64,000 bases of DNA from Asterella californica (Eukaryota; Streptophyta; Marchantiopsida; Marchantiales; Aytoniaceae): NCBI GenBank assembly GCA_036924285.1, contig JAYKYS010000009.1, forward strand, positions 11,346,001 through 11,410,000. The letters run 5' to 3'. This document shows, piece by piece, positions 34,851 through 46,905 of the stretch. Position 1 is the stretch's first letter. Each line of letters opens with the position of its first letter. The notes under the pieces were generated by a model. It made no database searches, was not told the DNA's origin, and saw nothing but the letters and a program-made list of their open reading frames with translations. Position numbers and translations under genes: made by a program.

Positions 34851-37800
34851 CCTACCTCATTTGGTAGAGTTGAACCTCTCATTCTTCTTCAAGAGGAAGG
34901 TAGTGGGTAAGAGAAAGCTCTAAGTGACGCCGCTTGGTCCTCAAATTTACTAATTAGTACTATCTTAAATCTCAGGACCTTCGATCTACATGCTTTAACC
35001 TCGTTATTTAGGCACGTATCTCGGCACTTGTATCTAACATATCAGTTTTAGGATCGATAGTAGTGGATACGTCCAACTATCCATGTCAAGTATTAGAACC
35101 TCCATCAGTTAGCCAATTAACCGTTAAGTATAGAGCACCATCCAACCCAGTCCAATTGCGGTACTCCGTTCCGTGGCAGAGTCGGTACTAGACTTGGGTT
35201 AACTACTCAGTATAGAATGTACTATGTAGTTAACTCCCCTTCTCTTTCTATAAAACATAAGCCAGTTATGCTATTCTCACAATGCCTTCTCTAGCTGTGG
35301 TTTATTCTGTCTAATTTGAAACTTCTGACTTCCGGAGTCTAGAGTTCTATAAAGAAATAATTATTGTAGATTTCTTTGTCAAAAAAAACTTCAAAAAGTA
35401 ATTCTACCGTCAGCTTCTCCTTACCCACAGCAGAAAGGAAGTACTTAGAAGGTCTTTCTTTTCTAGATACCCGTAATCTTATACTTTTTAATTAAAATAT
35501 AAATTAAAATATATATAAAATAGAAGAAATAACTAGTAAAAATAAAAATATGTACTTATCATTATCACATAGCTGTATCAATTGGAGAGATGATTGACGA
35601 GGAGGGAGAAACCAATGATGAGAAAAGTGCAAAAGAAGAAGTACGATGAGAGTGAATAACAACCAAAGATAGATATCTCGGTCCAGCACCCGTACAAGCA
35701 CGAGCATGGTTAGTGCTGGACTTATTCGTCGTAAATGAATGATCACAAGATAAACAAAGAATACGAAGTACATGTCTCTGAGCATAAGGTCCTCGGGTGC
35801 TAATAGGACGAGGAGTCCTAATAGTCCCCGAAGCCAAGGTAGTGGACATAGACCTAGACCATATCGGTCTCACTAAATCAATAAATGAAACATAAAAAAT
35901 AACATGAGAAAAAAATTTAAGTAGCTAAACACAATAATATAACAAAAATTATAAAAGACCTCATACATGCCAGAGAGCATAATATACATCATGTGTACAT
36001 GCATCAAGTTGACTATGCATAACAACAGAAAAGAATAATCTAAAAAAATAAACAGAAGCAAAAGACAAAAACATGAGTAAAGAAAAGAATAGAAGGAGTC
36101 TGACTACATTCCTGATTGAGTAGATGTTTACATGCGCACAATTTTCTTCGCTCTCGTCTCGACACGCTCCAAAGCCACCTCCATGATAAAATGATAAAGA
36201 GAAAACTCATTTCATACACCGTAAAAAAGAATGAAAAAGACTAGAAACTAAAAAATAAGAACACTCAATGTATAATCAACAAGAAATCAAAAAGAAATAA
36301 TCAAAATGAACAGTGTTCTTAACTAAACATTTCAGAAAAGAATGACATTGAATGACTGCATATGGAAAAAGATATGGGAAGTTCTAAATAAAAAAAAGAC
36401 ACAAGTTTCGCTTCTCTCGCACTCCATCCGCACCTCTGACATCGTATGCGTCTGAGGATACAAGGTGATTCTGATGTTCTTCTAAAGCATCTGGACAGAA
36501 CATTGCGAATGCCATGTTGATGCTAAAATGGTGAACGTCTTAAGTAACTTGAAGCAATAGGATAACTCAAATCTGACTTTTACAGAACTGATATAACTCC
36601 CGTAAAAGTTTTTACAGGTTTAGGTTAGAAATGGTAAGTAAATTTTACAGTCAGTTGACGTAAATACTATATGTCCGTAAACATCATTTCTTGAATGCTG
36701 CTGGGAAAAACCGAATCAAATTAATACTCTTGTTATGATATCTCTGACAATATCTGAAAGTTCACACTTGCTTCTCTTCATCTAAACCCTGAAAATTCCA
36801 TTATGAGAAAAAGTTTAAGTGGCCCTCGGTCATCTCCACTCAAATGAGCGATCCGAAAAACTGATCTCTTCTGACTTATAAAAGCCTTGTGTAATAAGGT
36901 TAGTACTAACTATTATATATTGTTGAAGAATCTGGGTAAATGAGTTTAGTATCAATATTTAAGAAATATAGTATTGGAATTAGAGGATGCAAGCAAAGCT
37001 CGTGATTAGATTCATGGTAACCAGCGATGTCATTTCCTCTAATTCTTGCATCGTGCACAAACATGCATTGAATGGACGTGAGATGTTGGAGGGAAGTGCA
37101 TGTCAATCTTGGAGCTACATGAGAATGTTGGGGTATGATTCGATGGAGCATCTTTTTGTGCACGTTGCGAATAAATGTCAGATTTGGTCGCGAAAAGATT
37201 GAGTATTATCAGTTTTTTCATCAACAAATTATTTCAAAAAATTATTCCAAAAACTCATTTTTCTGAGGAATTGAATAAATAAATAAAATATTATTATTAT
37301 TTCATAAAAAATTTATCCGAATAACTCATCTCTTTTTCAAGCAAGTTGCCTGAGTAAGTAAAGATGATAGTTATGTCATTGTTCAAAAGGTGTTTGTGAA
37401 TGTCTAGTGATCCGTTGACATGTTAATGTCTATAAGTTCTGTTCCTTGTTTTCAGTTCATGATGATAATTTCGTATAATTCTGGCAGTACTAATTACTGA
37501 TATTCAACCGTTCACAAAATCATTTGATATCCACAAATATTTTCACTATTACGCATGGTAATGATTTTTCCAATCTTGAATCACCTCTGGAAATTATAGG
37601 GTTTGAATTTTCGGAGATTTGAGAATCTAACATGATATGCATATCATGATCTGATTGAGTGAATATGTGCAACAGATAAAGATGCAATTAAAATTATATA
37701 GAAACGTGGTTGATAATAACACATGAATTAAATTTTATTTGTGAATGCAATAATATATTGATATGTATCTCTTGTGATTACAGAGAATAGATCCTGTTCT

Positions 37801-37899
37801 TAGTCTTTGGTATCTCTAATCTTATCTGTTATTCTCTTTCTTCTTCAGTTATTGGTCTTCTCAGTTACCGAAGATCGGAGAAAAGGAGAACCTATTCCG
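34851..37899. other. AT-rich intergenic DNA
   Basis: Nothing beyond AT-rich low-complexity runs (for example TTAATTAAAATATAAATTAA near 35490) and chance frames was found. Confidence 0.4.
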
Positions 37900-37963
37900 T
37901 TGAACCTCAGACTTTTCTCCTAGTACCTAACGGAGGCTTCTAGGAGAAAAGTCTGAGGTTCAA
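37900..37963. repeat. Perfect 23-bp inverted repeat with 18-base loop
   Basis: Arms 37900-37922 and 37941-37963 are exact reverse complements; the loop is GTACCTAACGGAGGCTTC. RNA from either strand would form a long perfect hairpin. It could be a small-RNA precursor, a fold-back element or a recent palindromic duplication. Confidence 0.8.
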
Positions 37964-40900
37964 ACCCTCCTGCTCTCAGTTGGAGGTACAAAAAGTCGCT
38001 CTCATGTGAATCTGGTCCGAGTACGTTGTAGTTACTCACAAAGTACAGTCCGATGTCCCTTGAAAGGAAAAACGAACATGGTTAAAACTTTACCCTTTAC
38101 CCTTTTTATGCCGTCTCTTAATCTTACTCTTAGCGAGATGTTACATTTGGATACGAGCCACAGAAAATGAAACTATGAATGCTACGCAAGCATGCGTTGG
38201 AGCCGTTCCAGAAAAGTGACTGTTCTTCTTTTAAATAATAGATTAAAACCTGTAGAATATTTGACGTCTTTGATCCGAATAATGAAAGAAGTGAACCAAA
38301 CGGACTGAAAATCCAACTGTTTTCTTAGAGTAGAAACAGTACAATATGAGCCAATTCCAGGCGGTTTGATTTGGATCTGAACCAGAGCCGAGAGCTACAT
38401 GCAGGTTAAGTGGTGTCACCAACTCTCCGTCAGGCACAGGCGAGAGATGTCCGTTGAGGCAGCACAAGGGTTTGAAGTTGGAACCATAGATATGACGCCA
38501 GTAGAATTCCACCTACCTCTCTCGTGTCTCTCAGTCGGTCACGATGGACAGTAGACATTTGCTTGATCACACCTCCAATAGTTTCGTTGATCTTAATGGA
38601 TGTTTCTCATCTCTTTCAGTCCGTCACGATGGACAGCAGAAATTGTTTTATCACATCTAATAGGTTCGTTTAGATTTATCACACTCATCTCAACGATGCA
38701 TGGTTTGATTACAACTTTGACTGGCAATAGACTGTGAAACCAGATATTTAGTTATGTTAGTGATATTTCGGACTGCAAATATCAGCTCACAGTAGAGGGA
38801 TTCCGTCTGTCCATCGCCGAAATTTACTTTATCAAACCCCAGTAAATTAGTTTAGCCTTATCACACTTCTTTTAACGATGTATAACACTTGATGTATTGG
38901 TTATCGATAATAATACCAGTTCCATTGTCCTGTCAGTGTTCATTTCAATATTTTTGGTTGTGATTAAATATGTCTTTATTTAATAATTAAATTTACTTCA
39001 GACGATACATGGAATCGTTAACCACAGTACAGTAAGCTCGCTTATCACTGGACAACCGACGTTCACAGACGGGGAGGGCTGATCTACGCGGCGCAGTTAG
39101 TTCATTGAACACGGATGTGACATGCGACAACATGCCTAAGCCGAGAGTGCAACGGTTCGAAAGTGTAGGATAGTCGGATTAGTGCTAATAAGTTAGGACA
39201 AATCACACTCGTACAAAGAATACGGTATTACTTTACTTCCCTCGCGTGCAGAAAAGGAAACCCATACGGTACGTATTCTGACAATTGTCAGAGCCCAGAG
39301 CACACAGTTTTCTCTTCAATGGTTGGTACTGTTGCTTTGCAATTTTTGCAGCTTTACCCAGCTCGACGTTCTGTGCCGGAAAAGGGCATGAAATTCGGAG
39401 AGCGAATGATCTGACCCAGCCAAGAGCAGCTGACCGCTTCACAGCCAGGCGGCAACGCCACGCTGGAGAGGTGGGCTACACTTACAGATGGGAATATATG
39501 ACAGCTTCGATGCAGAGTCTCTTCAACTTCTTGGCGTACATCCATTTGGTCACCCACGATGATTTACTCTTCGTATATGGACGAATCAGGATTCAAGAGT
39601 CAGGACGATACCTTGCTTCTAACCCGGGCGGTCTCTGAGGTCCGCCTGAAACGTGCTCAACGGATCGGTGGAACGGATACCTCCGATTTACGAATACTGT
39701 AGACAACACACCTGCATAGTGCCATTAGCTAGCTCAACCGCTAGCTGTAGTAGATCGGAGACGCAGTAAAGAAGATTTACTTGACCGCACCCCGTAAATT
39801 AGTAGATAGGACACGAAGTAAAGGAGAAAATGTCTAGTCCACACAGTAACACAAACAGGAACGAGGGTTTCACCAAACACAGCCGGAAGAACGCTCTGCA
39901 CCACAACTTTCAGATTCCATGCGGCTCGGCCTCGTCTCTCTCGCACATCCACGATAAGGTATGAACATGACGAGCGCGTGAAAAACTTGTTACAAGTTTA
40001 AGATAGGCTTTGTTTATTTCCATGTAGTAGCAAGAACGATAAGGGTGGGCATTATAATACCTATGAGACTAAAAAAGGTTGGACGACATACACGCACTTC
40101 TATACATTTGGACAACTACGAAGCTGACGACACAGCCGTTTTCTACCAGATTTGCTTTACGTCGATCCAGGTCCCCCCGGCGATACTATGTATGTTCTCG
40201 CTTTCTTGGACCCACCATCTCCATGATAAACTTGGACGTCACTTATCTCTGCATGAAATTTACTACTACCTGACGATCGGCAGGGATCCCGGCTGGCTCC
40301 CCTTCACCTTTCACACTCAGCAGGGCTTGAGCACCGCTCTGAACAGACTTGTTGAGTATGGTCTTGACTTAGGTCAGCAGACTCTGTACACACCTTCTTC
40401 ACGCTCGTCTGCTTGAATAGTATTTAGTCTTGCGAATCTCCCGTATCACACACCGGTAGATAAACCTGCCATCATCTGGTAACCAGAGCTACTTCCAATC
40501 CACATCCACGCCTACCCTATAAGGATAAGGCTATCTTATCTCCCCGTACCAACAGAAATCATCTGTTCTATCTAATTTCGCAGTGTATCGACATTTCATG
40601 TCCGGACGGAGTCTAAGGAGACAGCGTCTGTTATATCAGTTTATTCTCCATGACATGGCAAATAATATCCATGCCAAAACCATATCATTCACATCAGGCT
40701 GAACCCGTGAGAAGCTCCAAGAGTAAGCAAACTACGAACTTCGTCTTCAAACCAACGGCCAGTAGTATATAACAGGTGGTACTGAGAAAAGCAGGCCTGC
40801 CGCGGTCGGACCCAGAGGAGCGTTACTCCCCCAAAAAATCTAGTTTTACAAGTGGTCAAATGATGGCTAATTGGCTTGACCTGAAGCATAGATCTCGAGG

Positions 40901-41382
40901 TAAAGAATATGTATTACTTTCGACTGTGATTGCTTGAAGCACAGTCACTACGCTTGCAATTTTCACCAAATAGAAGTGACCCGTACTGACATGCTTCGTG
41001 ATTCTACTAGTGCGTTGTTAAACCTGCGGCACCATCCAGTGAAATGAAGCAAAGGAATCAGGTACACAGTAAGAAGACTGAAACCGTAAATGCGGGACAA
41101 CAAAAGCTCGCCTAGAAGGGACTGTAATGGCGGAAATTAATTACCTTGGACTGTAAGGAACATTTGATGGAGCCGGTTGTGTCCCCAGTTGTAGATAAAT
41201 ATAAGTCGACTTCAACTTCTTGCAACACGGAAGAAACCTAACCCCTTCAACACGAGAGAACAGGGCAACATATCTCCACGAATCTGAGACTAACAATTAA
41301 AGAATGTGTATGTGTGTATACGGCCTCATCCGGCATAGCCTTCCTTTACCAAGCGTAACAGGTTCTATCTCTTCTCTTGAAG
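37964..41382. other. Region between the fold-back and the GT34 gene, no supported gene
   Basis: Moderate GC from about 39.0 kb and a few frames of 100-120 codons (for example 39285-39638 and 40045-40416 on +) without recognisable domains or splice structure. The stretch next to 41382 should include the 3' UTR of the GT34 gene. SCGTCACGATGGACAG-like words near 38541 and 38623 form a short direct repeat. Confidence 0.35.
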
Positions 41383-43626
41383 TCAATGTTTGTGTGAAAA
41401 TAGCGCCTTTCTATTCGGGTGCTGGTTATCTCTGGTCCCTTCGCTCTCTTCGTTGATATCTTGAAGAACTTTCTCAAGCCATCTCTTCTTATCGTTGAGA
41501 CCCGCAAGATGAACCATGAAGTCACCTTTAGCATAGACACCTGCGAAGCACAAATAAAAACTATCAAAATCACGAGTAGCCTAAGCCAGTGAATTCCCTC
41601 ATGTAGTTGTAAAGGCCCGCTGTCCATGACTTACACGGTTTGATGGACCCTGAACCCGAGTGTAGAACAGCAAAACGCTAACAGTCATCTGTCCTAAAGA
41701 GATCATAGCTTAACGATCAGAAAACTGAGACATGTCAGACTTCTCGCAAATCCTGAATCCTGAAACACATACTTCGTGTTCAGCAGACCCTCACCCTACA
41801 ACCATGACTTCCGGAAGGACAGTTCCAAACCTTGCCAAATCGCCTTGGTGAATGTAACAAGTCGATGGCTGTTCCTCCACGAAGGTCTCCACAAGTTTGA
41901 ATTGAATACACACTGCATAGGGGGGATTCGCACGTGCTCCCTTAACTCTGCTTCAGGCATGGTGGCGATTAAATGTTTTAAAGCGCTGTTATCGCCGCTC
42001 TTGCTAAATCCAAACGGCTCCACGAAAGACGTTTGATTCCACCAAAGATCCAGAAACTGCTTACTCCACTCGGAATTGCGCATGAAGAACATGCCTGCAC
42101 GAAGTTTCACCTGATTAGCATTTGCTACTGTCATATAGTATGTCGTGCGTGCTCTTTACGTCCTACAGCTGAACACTTCTGACACATTGTGAAACAAAGA
42201 CATCCTTGTGGTACACGATTCAGATGACCACTCATCTTCCTTGTTTACGTGGAATCCAGATGACTTACCGGCATTCACACCAGTAACATCTTTCGTGACT
42301 ATCAAGTCCGGCATGTGATCCCAATCCACATCTCCGACAACTGAATCAATTATACTCTCCTGCAGAGAGACACGAGATCAGAATTAGAGTCTTCCAGTAA
42401 TCAATAAACTACCAGGAATTAAACCTTCCAAGAACACAGTAACAAACGATTATCTAAGATGAAACACATCGAAGATGCTGCTGCGCCCTTGTCAAGGATA
42501 AACGAAATCACTTCCTAAACAAAACGACATTCTCGTTCCTCCGAGCTCCTCAACAAAGAGCTTCCGTTGTTGTGGTACTTATGTCAAATAGCAACCCTTA
42601 GATGGCGTGCTTCTATTCGACTGAATTTATGCCAAATACTCATCACGTTCTAACTTAAAAGAGTAAACTTACGAGTGTTACAGATGGATTGGTCACGACA
42701 GAGTCCTGTTCAAACAAAGTAAGTTACATAACTTTCGGTCAGTTGATCCAGATCAACAACAAAGCAGGAAACACCGACACGAGATGTACGCTAGCTAATC
42801 CCCGGGAAAATCCGGAAACATATCTCTCATAAACAGTTTAAAACAAAAACAGGATCTCACGGGATTCACGACTCCACGCCAACATTCCGCCCCCGTACAA
42901 CCAGAACTCTCTTCTTGCAAATAAGCCTGTCTAATGATAGACACATCTATATATCAATCTTGGGGTCAACATTGGGTCGTTAAACACCTAGTCATGTGTC
43001 CTTAAAACATATTGAAAGAGATGGAATGACTTTTGAGTACAAGCTGTGAGGGGTACACGTACCGCATCGTTCCAGAAGACCCACTCATAGTTGGATAAAT
43101 GTTTCCTCATTGCCAAAATCTTACTCCAGCTGGGAGGACGGTCCCTGTCCAACACATCGCTGGCGTCGATGAAGTCGTAACCGTGTCGCTCAACGTAACT
43201 CTGCTTATTAGGAGTCACTAGATCCATCAACCCTTCAAACGACCGATGTGGAATAGTTTTCGAGCCGTCCGAGCAAGTAACCATGGCAAAGTGAAACTTC
43301 CGTGGGGTATGAGACCCCGCTCTCATATCAATGCACTGCCGACCTAAGTGGTTGGCTCTGACCAAGAGTACCCCTGATCCGTGGATGAAAAGGACTGTAG
43401 ACAGCATCAAACTCAACACGATGATAATCACCACTCTGGCGAAACTTTTTGAGGAATGCCACCAATTGTGCCTTAATTCTGTGTCCTTGAAAGAAGTTAA
43501 GTGCTCCAGAGAGGCTCCGTCTCTGAGGCCAGCTCTGACATACGAATCCCCTACAAGAATGAACTGCTCGGAATCTACACCCTTTGTTATCCGCCTCTGC
43601 GGACATAGCCCCGAGAGGGCAGCCAT
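41383..43626 (-). CDS. GT34-family glycosyltransferase, five exons, 369 aa
   Basis: Exons (- strand): 43626-43063, 42705-42673, 42359-42269, 42094-41831, 41540-41383. Introns are GT-AG and phases join cleanly. ATG 43626 (A at -3, G at +4) is the first in-frame ATG; the frame is open further up to a stop near 44001. Residues 1-62 form a cytosolic tail, 63-83 a transmembrane anchor (RVVIIIVLSLMLSTVLFIHG), the rest a lumenal catalytic domain, as in Golgi type II enzymes. Family signs: FHFAMVTCSDG (111-121), SYVERHGYDF (143-152), RPPSWSKILAMRK (163-175), WNDADS with the DxD metal/nucleotide-sugar site at 187-189 split by intron 1, VTGVNAGMFFMRN (224-236), GDNSAL, and GDFMVHLAG (323-331). It resembles the GMA12/MNN10 branch known from fungi more than plant xyloglucan xylosyltransferases. 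Donor and acceptor sugars are not predictable from sequence. Confidence 0.92.
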
Positions 43627-46600
43627 AGTGCGCGGGTTTGCCAAACTCCGACTTCCACTAGACTGAACCTGTCTTCCAAATGGCGACTTGGACACTGTAC
43701 CTCGTTGTCCCCCCTCCGTGACTCCTTCGTCCGGGCACTTGAAGGTTGCCCTCTGAGATTTATTACGAGAAAATCTGCTTCTGGGAGACTGAACAACTCC
43801 CGCAATGTTGACAGTCCTAAGAAGGATCCGTGTCACCACCAGTGGCAAACTGGAGTATGGGCTTCTTAGATGGGTACCAGGTAATTGAGTCTTGAGTACC
43901 GCAACAACACAAGCTGGAGAGAACACGTCTGGTGGTCGATCTACTTGGTTTAGTGAGGTGATGTCAAAGAACACAAGCAGCACGAGAGGATGGCGTCAGG
44001 AGCTTAAAATCTTAGATGAATCGAACAAGGTCCAGATCTCAATGAGAAAGGCACTTCAGTGACCAGTAGTACGAACTACTACTTCCAAAGGGCAGGCGTA
44101 CACAGAGCACCGAACCGACCTGGAGCAGTCTCTTATCTTCTAACCACCCTAATGATACCGGCGTCGCAATTGGTAGAATGATCGGACGAGTAATATTAAC
44201 ACTGAAGTTCAGATGCAGCCGATATGTGCGGACAAGCACCTCTGGGCACTTGCAGAAACGGTATTGTCCAAGAGCTCAGTGAACAACTCCGCGTACATTG
44301 ACACTTGCCCCAGTCCTATCGCGATCTACATGGATAGAACTACGCCAGGGAGGAACGGCCTCAGCTACATATGCCAGATTCTGGGTCGGTCGACTCGGCG
44401 AAGTCTTAAGAAGACACTATACTCCACCGCAGTCTTCTTCCTTCAAGAAAGTAGTAGCCCACGACGCGGTCGTCACCGAGCAGGATCGCCTCAACCTCCG
44501 ACGTCCAACGGGAGACAGTCGGGAGCTTCTGAAAGACTCGGATCAGGTGCAGCGGATAATCCCCCGATTTACAGATAAAGAAGCTCTCTTAAAGGACCGA
44601 ATCCGCCGCGGATGAAATATATAATGCGAGCGAGAGAAGCAGAACTTGCTCTGGATCGGGCGGGCAGAAGCGGGTCGAGACGAGATCGAAGACAAAAGTG
44701 TAGAGGGGACACATAAAAGTAGCCAGGCGACCTCTCTCACTCGACCACTTCGCCTTGTTCGCTCGCTCGACCTACCCTACCCTAGGTTCCCACGACAGTG
44801 AAGAAAGGGAGACGAAAACGAGAGAGACTAAAAGTAAGATCTAGTAGTCCACGCCCCCTAAAAACGAATGGCAAGGAAGGAAGGGATACTGGCAGGCAGG
44901 GAAGAGGCGGCTTTGTGACGAAGAGTTTGAGAGAGAAGAGATCGCCACAGTAGTTCGTGCTAAACGGGGGAAAGAAGAAGCGATAGAGAGCCCAGCCAGC
45001 CAGCTACGTAGCTAGAAGGAAGACGTTCCTGCTCAGACTATTTTGGAGACCTTCTTCTTTGTGATAATGAACATGCTTGTCCTGTCTCCTTCCTCGTCTT
45101 CACCCTTTTCCGGCCTGCCTGCCTGCCTGCTCTGCCCGCAGCACGAGCACCCTCTCAAATGATCGTTCTATTTGTTGTAACTCTCTCTCTTCTGTCGCCC
45201 CTTCTCCCCACAAACTCCTCCCTCTCTTCACTCCCTTCCCGTGCCAGTAGTGAAGTCGCCCTACCTGCGGCAATTCTCCGGCGATGGCGGCCACGCACGC
45301 GCTTTCACGCGGCAGTCCCTTTCGTCTCCCGCGATACACCGCCGGAACCTGGAGCCTTCGCCGCTCGCCTGCTTTGTTCGCTTTGCTACCTACGTCTTTC
45401 CCCAACCCCGTTGCATAAGTTACTACGAGGGCAGAGCGGCGAGTAAAACGAAAGGAAAAGAGAAGAATATAGGGAAACTTGAAAGAAGGGAAAATGAACT
45501 TTTGTTCTCTCGACGGAGACGACGAGAGGCGGGCAGAACTGAGTCCATGAGCACCACACGAGACGAGACGACGCACAAGTGCTTGCAGAACCAAAAGCAC
45601 CAGTACAGCTCAGAGTGGGCTCCACAGTGTCCCAAATCCAACTACGGCCTTGTACCACGTTATTTCTATCTTGATACTGCGTCGGTCACGGTCAGTTGGC
45701 TCCCTTGGTCGACCGTCGCTGCCCGCCTGTCCGAAGGAGTCTGAGTTCCTACCGACTGGAACCTAACCACATTCTACACTCGTGAAACCTGATCAGATGA
45801 CCAGACCGGTCAAAGTGTCGGCAAATTACACCGCCTCCTACCAGGGCCATCGGAAAACCAAATCCTCGGAAGAAAAAGAGAGCTCCTACACGGTCGCGTG
45901 GCGCATGGCCCATGGCTTCTGCCAAATATCCAAGGCTACGCTGTAAATGTAGACCCTTGATCGGGATTCTGGATGCGATACCGTATATCCTAGTATCAGC
46001 GGCTTTCTTGAGTTTGTTTGTTGGTTTTTTGTTTTTGTTAATAATTCTTTTTACTTTTTTGTTGTCTTAGTATACAACTATATGAATAAGAAGTTCCGCT
46101 TGCAAGGTAATAGCGAGACTATGCGTTAGCGACTTTTCGAATTTTTTCTTCATTTTTTTCTTTTCGATTTTCATAATCACTCAATCCGTGCGTCCCAGTT
46201 GGCGCTACACGAGAAGAAATTCTCACCTTCCTTTCCGACGTATAGCTATGCTACCGCATAGCAAAAACCTCATCAGAAGATTACCGTTGGATTGATTCGA
46301 GGAAACGAAACGCGAATACAAAGAGATGCTCCACGGATTTCAATTATTGACTCTGGAAAGACAGAAGAACGTTCCTAGTAACCGTTGATCGGAGGTCCAC
46401 AGACCGTAGGGGCGTAAGCTACTGCACTGGAGTCTGGTAGAAGAGTGCTGCTGCAGGGCACATAGTAGATGATAGAACATGCATGCACGGCTGCCAGAGC
46501 ATGCGAGCCGGCCTAGGTGTAGAATTCGATCGTTGACACCTGGCTATCGACTTCACTGAATGCTGCAAAGGAAAGCCAGGGCTCACTTGAGTTCAGACTT

Positions 46601-46818
46601 TTGTGTTTCCCCATTTTCACTGCAGACTGCACTCCGGTAGAAGAAACCTGTACATGATTCATTTACTAGATGAGTAATTTCCTAATTTTCTGCTGGAATC
46701 TCCCTCTCTCTCGAGATCGCTTCATCTGGCTTAGACCTGGCTCACGTTTGAGAGTAGCAAACCGTCACACTTTGTCGCCAGCTGTATCGGAGTCTTTACA
46801 GGTGTGTGCAGAATATGC
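43627..46818. other. 5' region of the GT34 gene and GC-rich upstream DNA
   Basis: Directly upstream of ATG 43626 the frame stays open for 120 codons without an ATG, so this is read as 5' UTR. From about 44.3 to 45.8 kb the DNA is GC- and CpG-rich with several overlapping frames on both strands, typical of a promoter/first-exon region. No frame there has a recognisable domain. A short + frame from ATG 45284 (43 codons) has a transit-peptide-like look but closes at once. Confidence 0.4.
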
Positions 46819-46905
46819 CACTGTTCTGACCCTCCTCTCCTCACCATGGAGGAGGGTCAGAACAGTGACCGAACAGTTCTCCTCGTCCATGGTGAGGAGA
46901 GGAGG
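46819..46905. repeat. Two overlapping, mutually exclusive hairpins
   Basis: 46819-46837 is the exact reverse complement of 46849-46867 (19 bp, 11-base loop). In addition 46831-46850 is the exact reverse complement of 46886-46905 (20 bp). The middle segment can pair with only one partner at a time. Nothing coding is recognised around it. Confidence 0.8.

Noticed and set aside
39285..40416. Two + strand frames of 117 and 123 codons downstream of the GT34 gene
   Set aside because: No motif, no splice context and competing frames on the other strand.
45100..45744. Frames of 166-167 codons on both strands, and a transit-peptide-like 43-codon start at 45284
   Set aside because: High GC and CpG content removes stop codons on both strands; the frames have no domain and the short one closes without a donor in phase.
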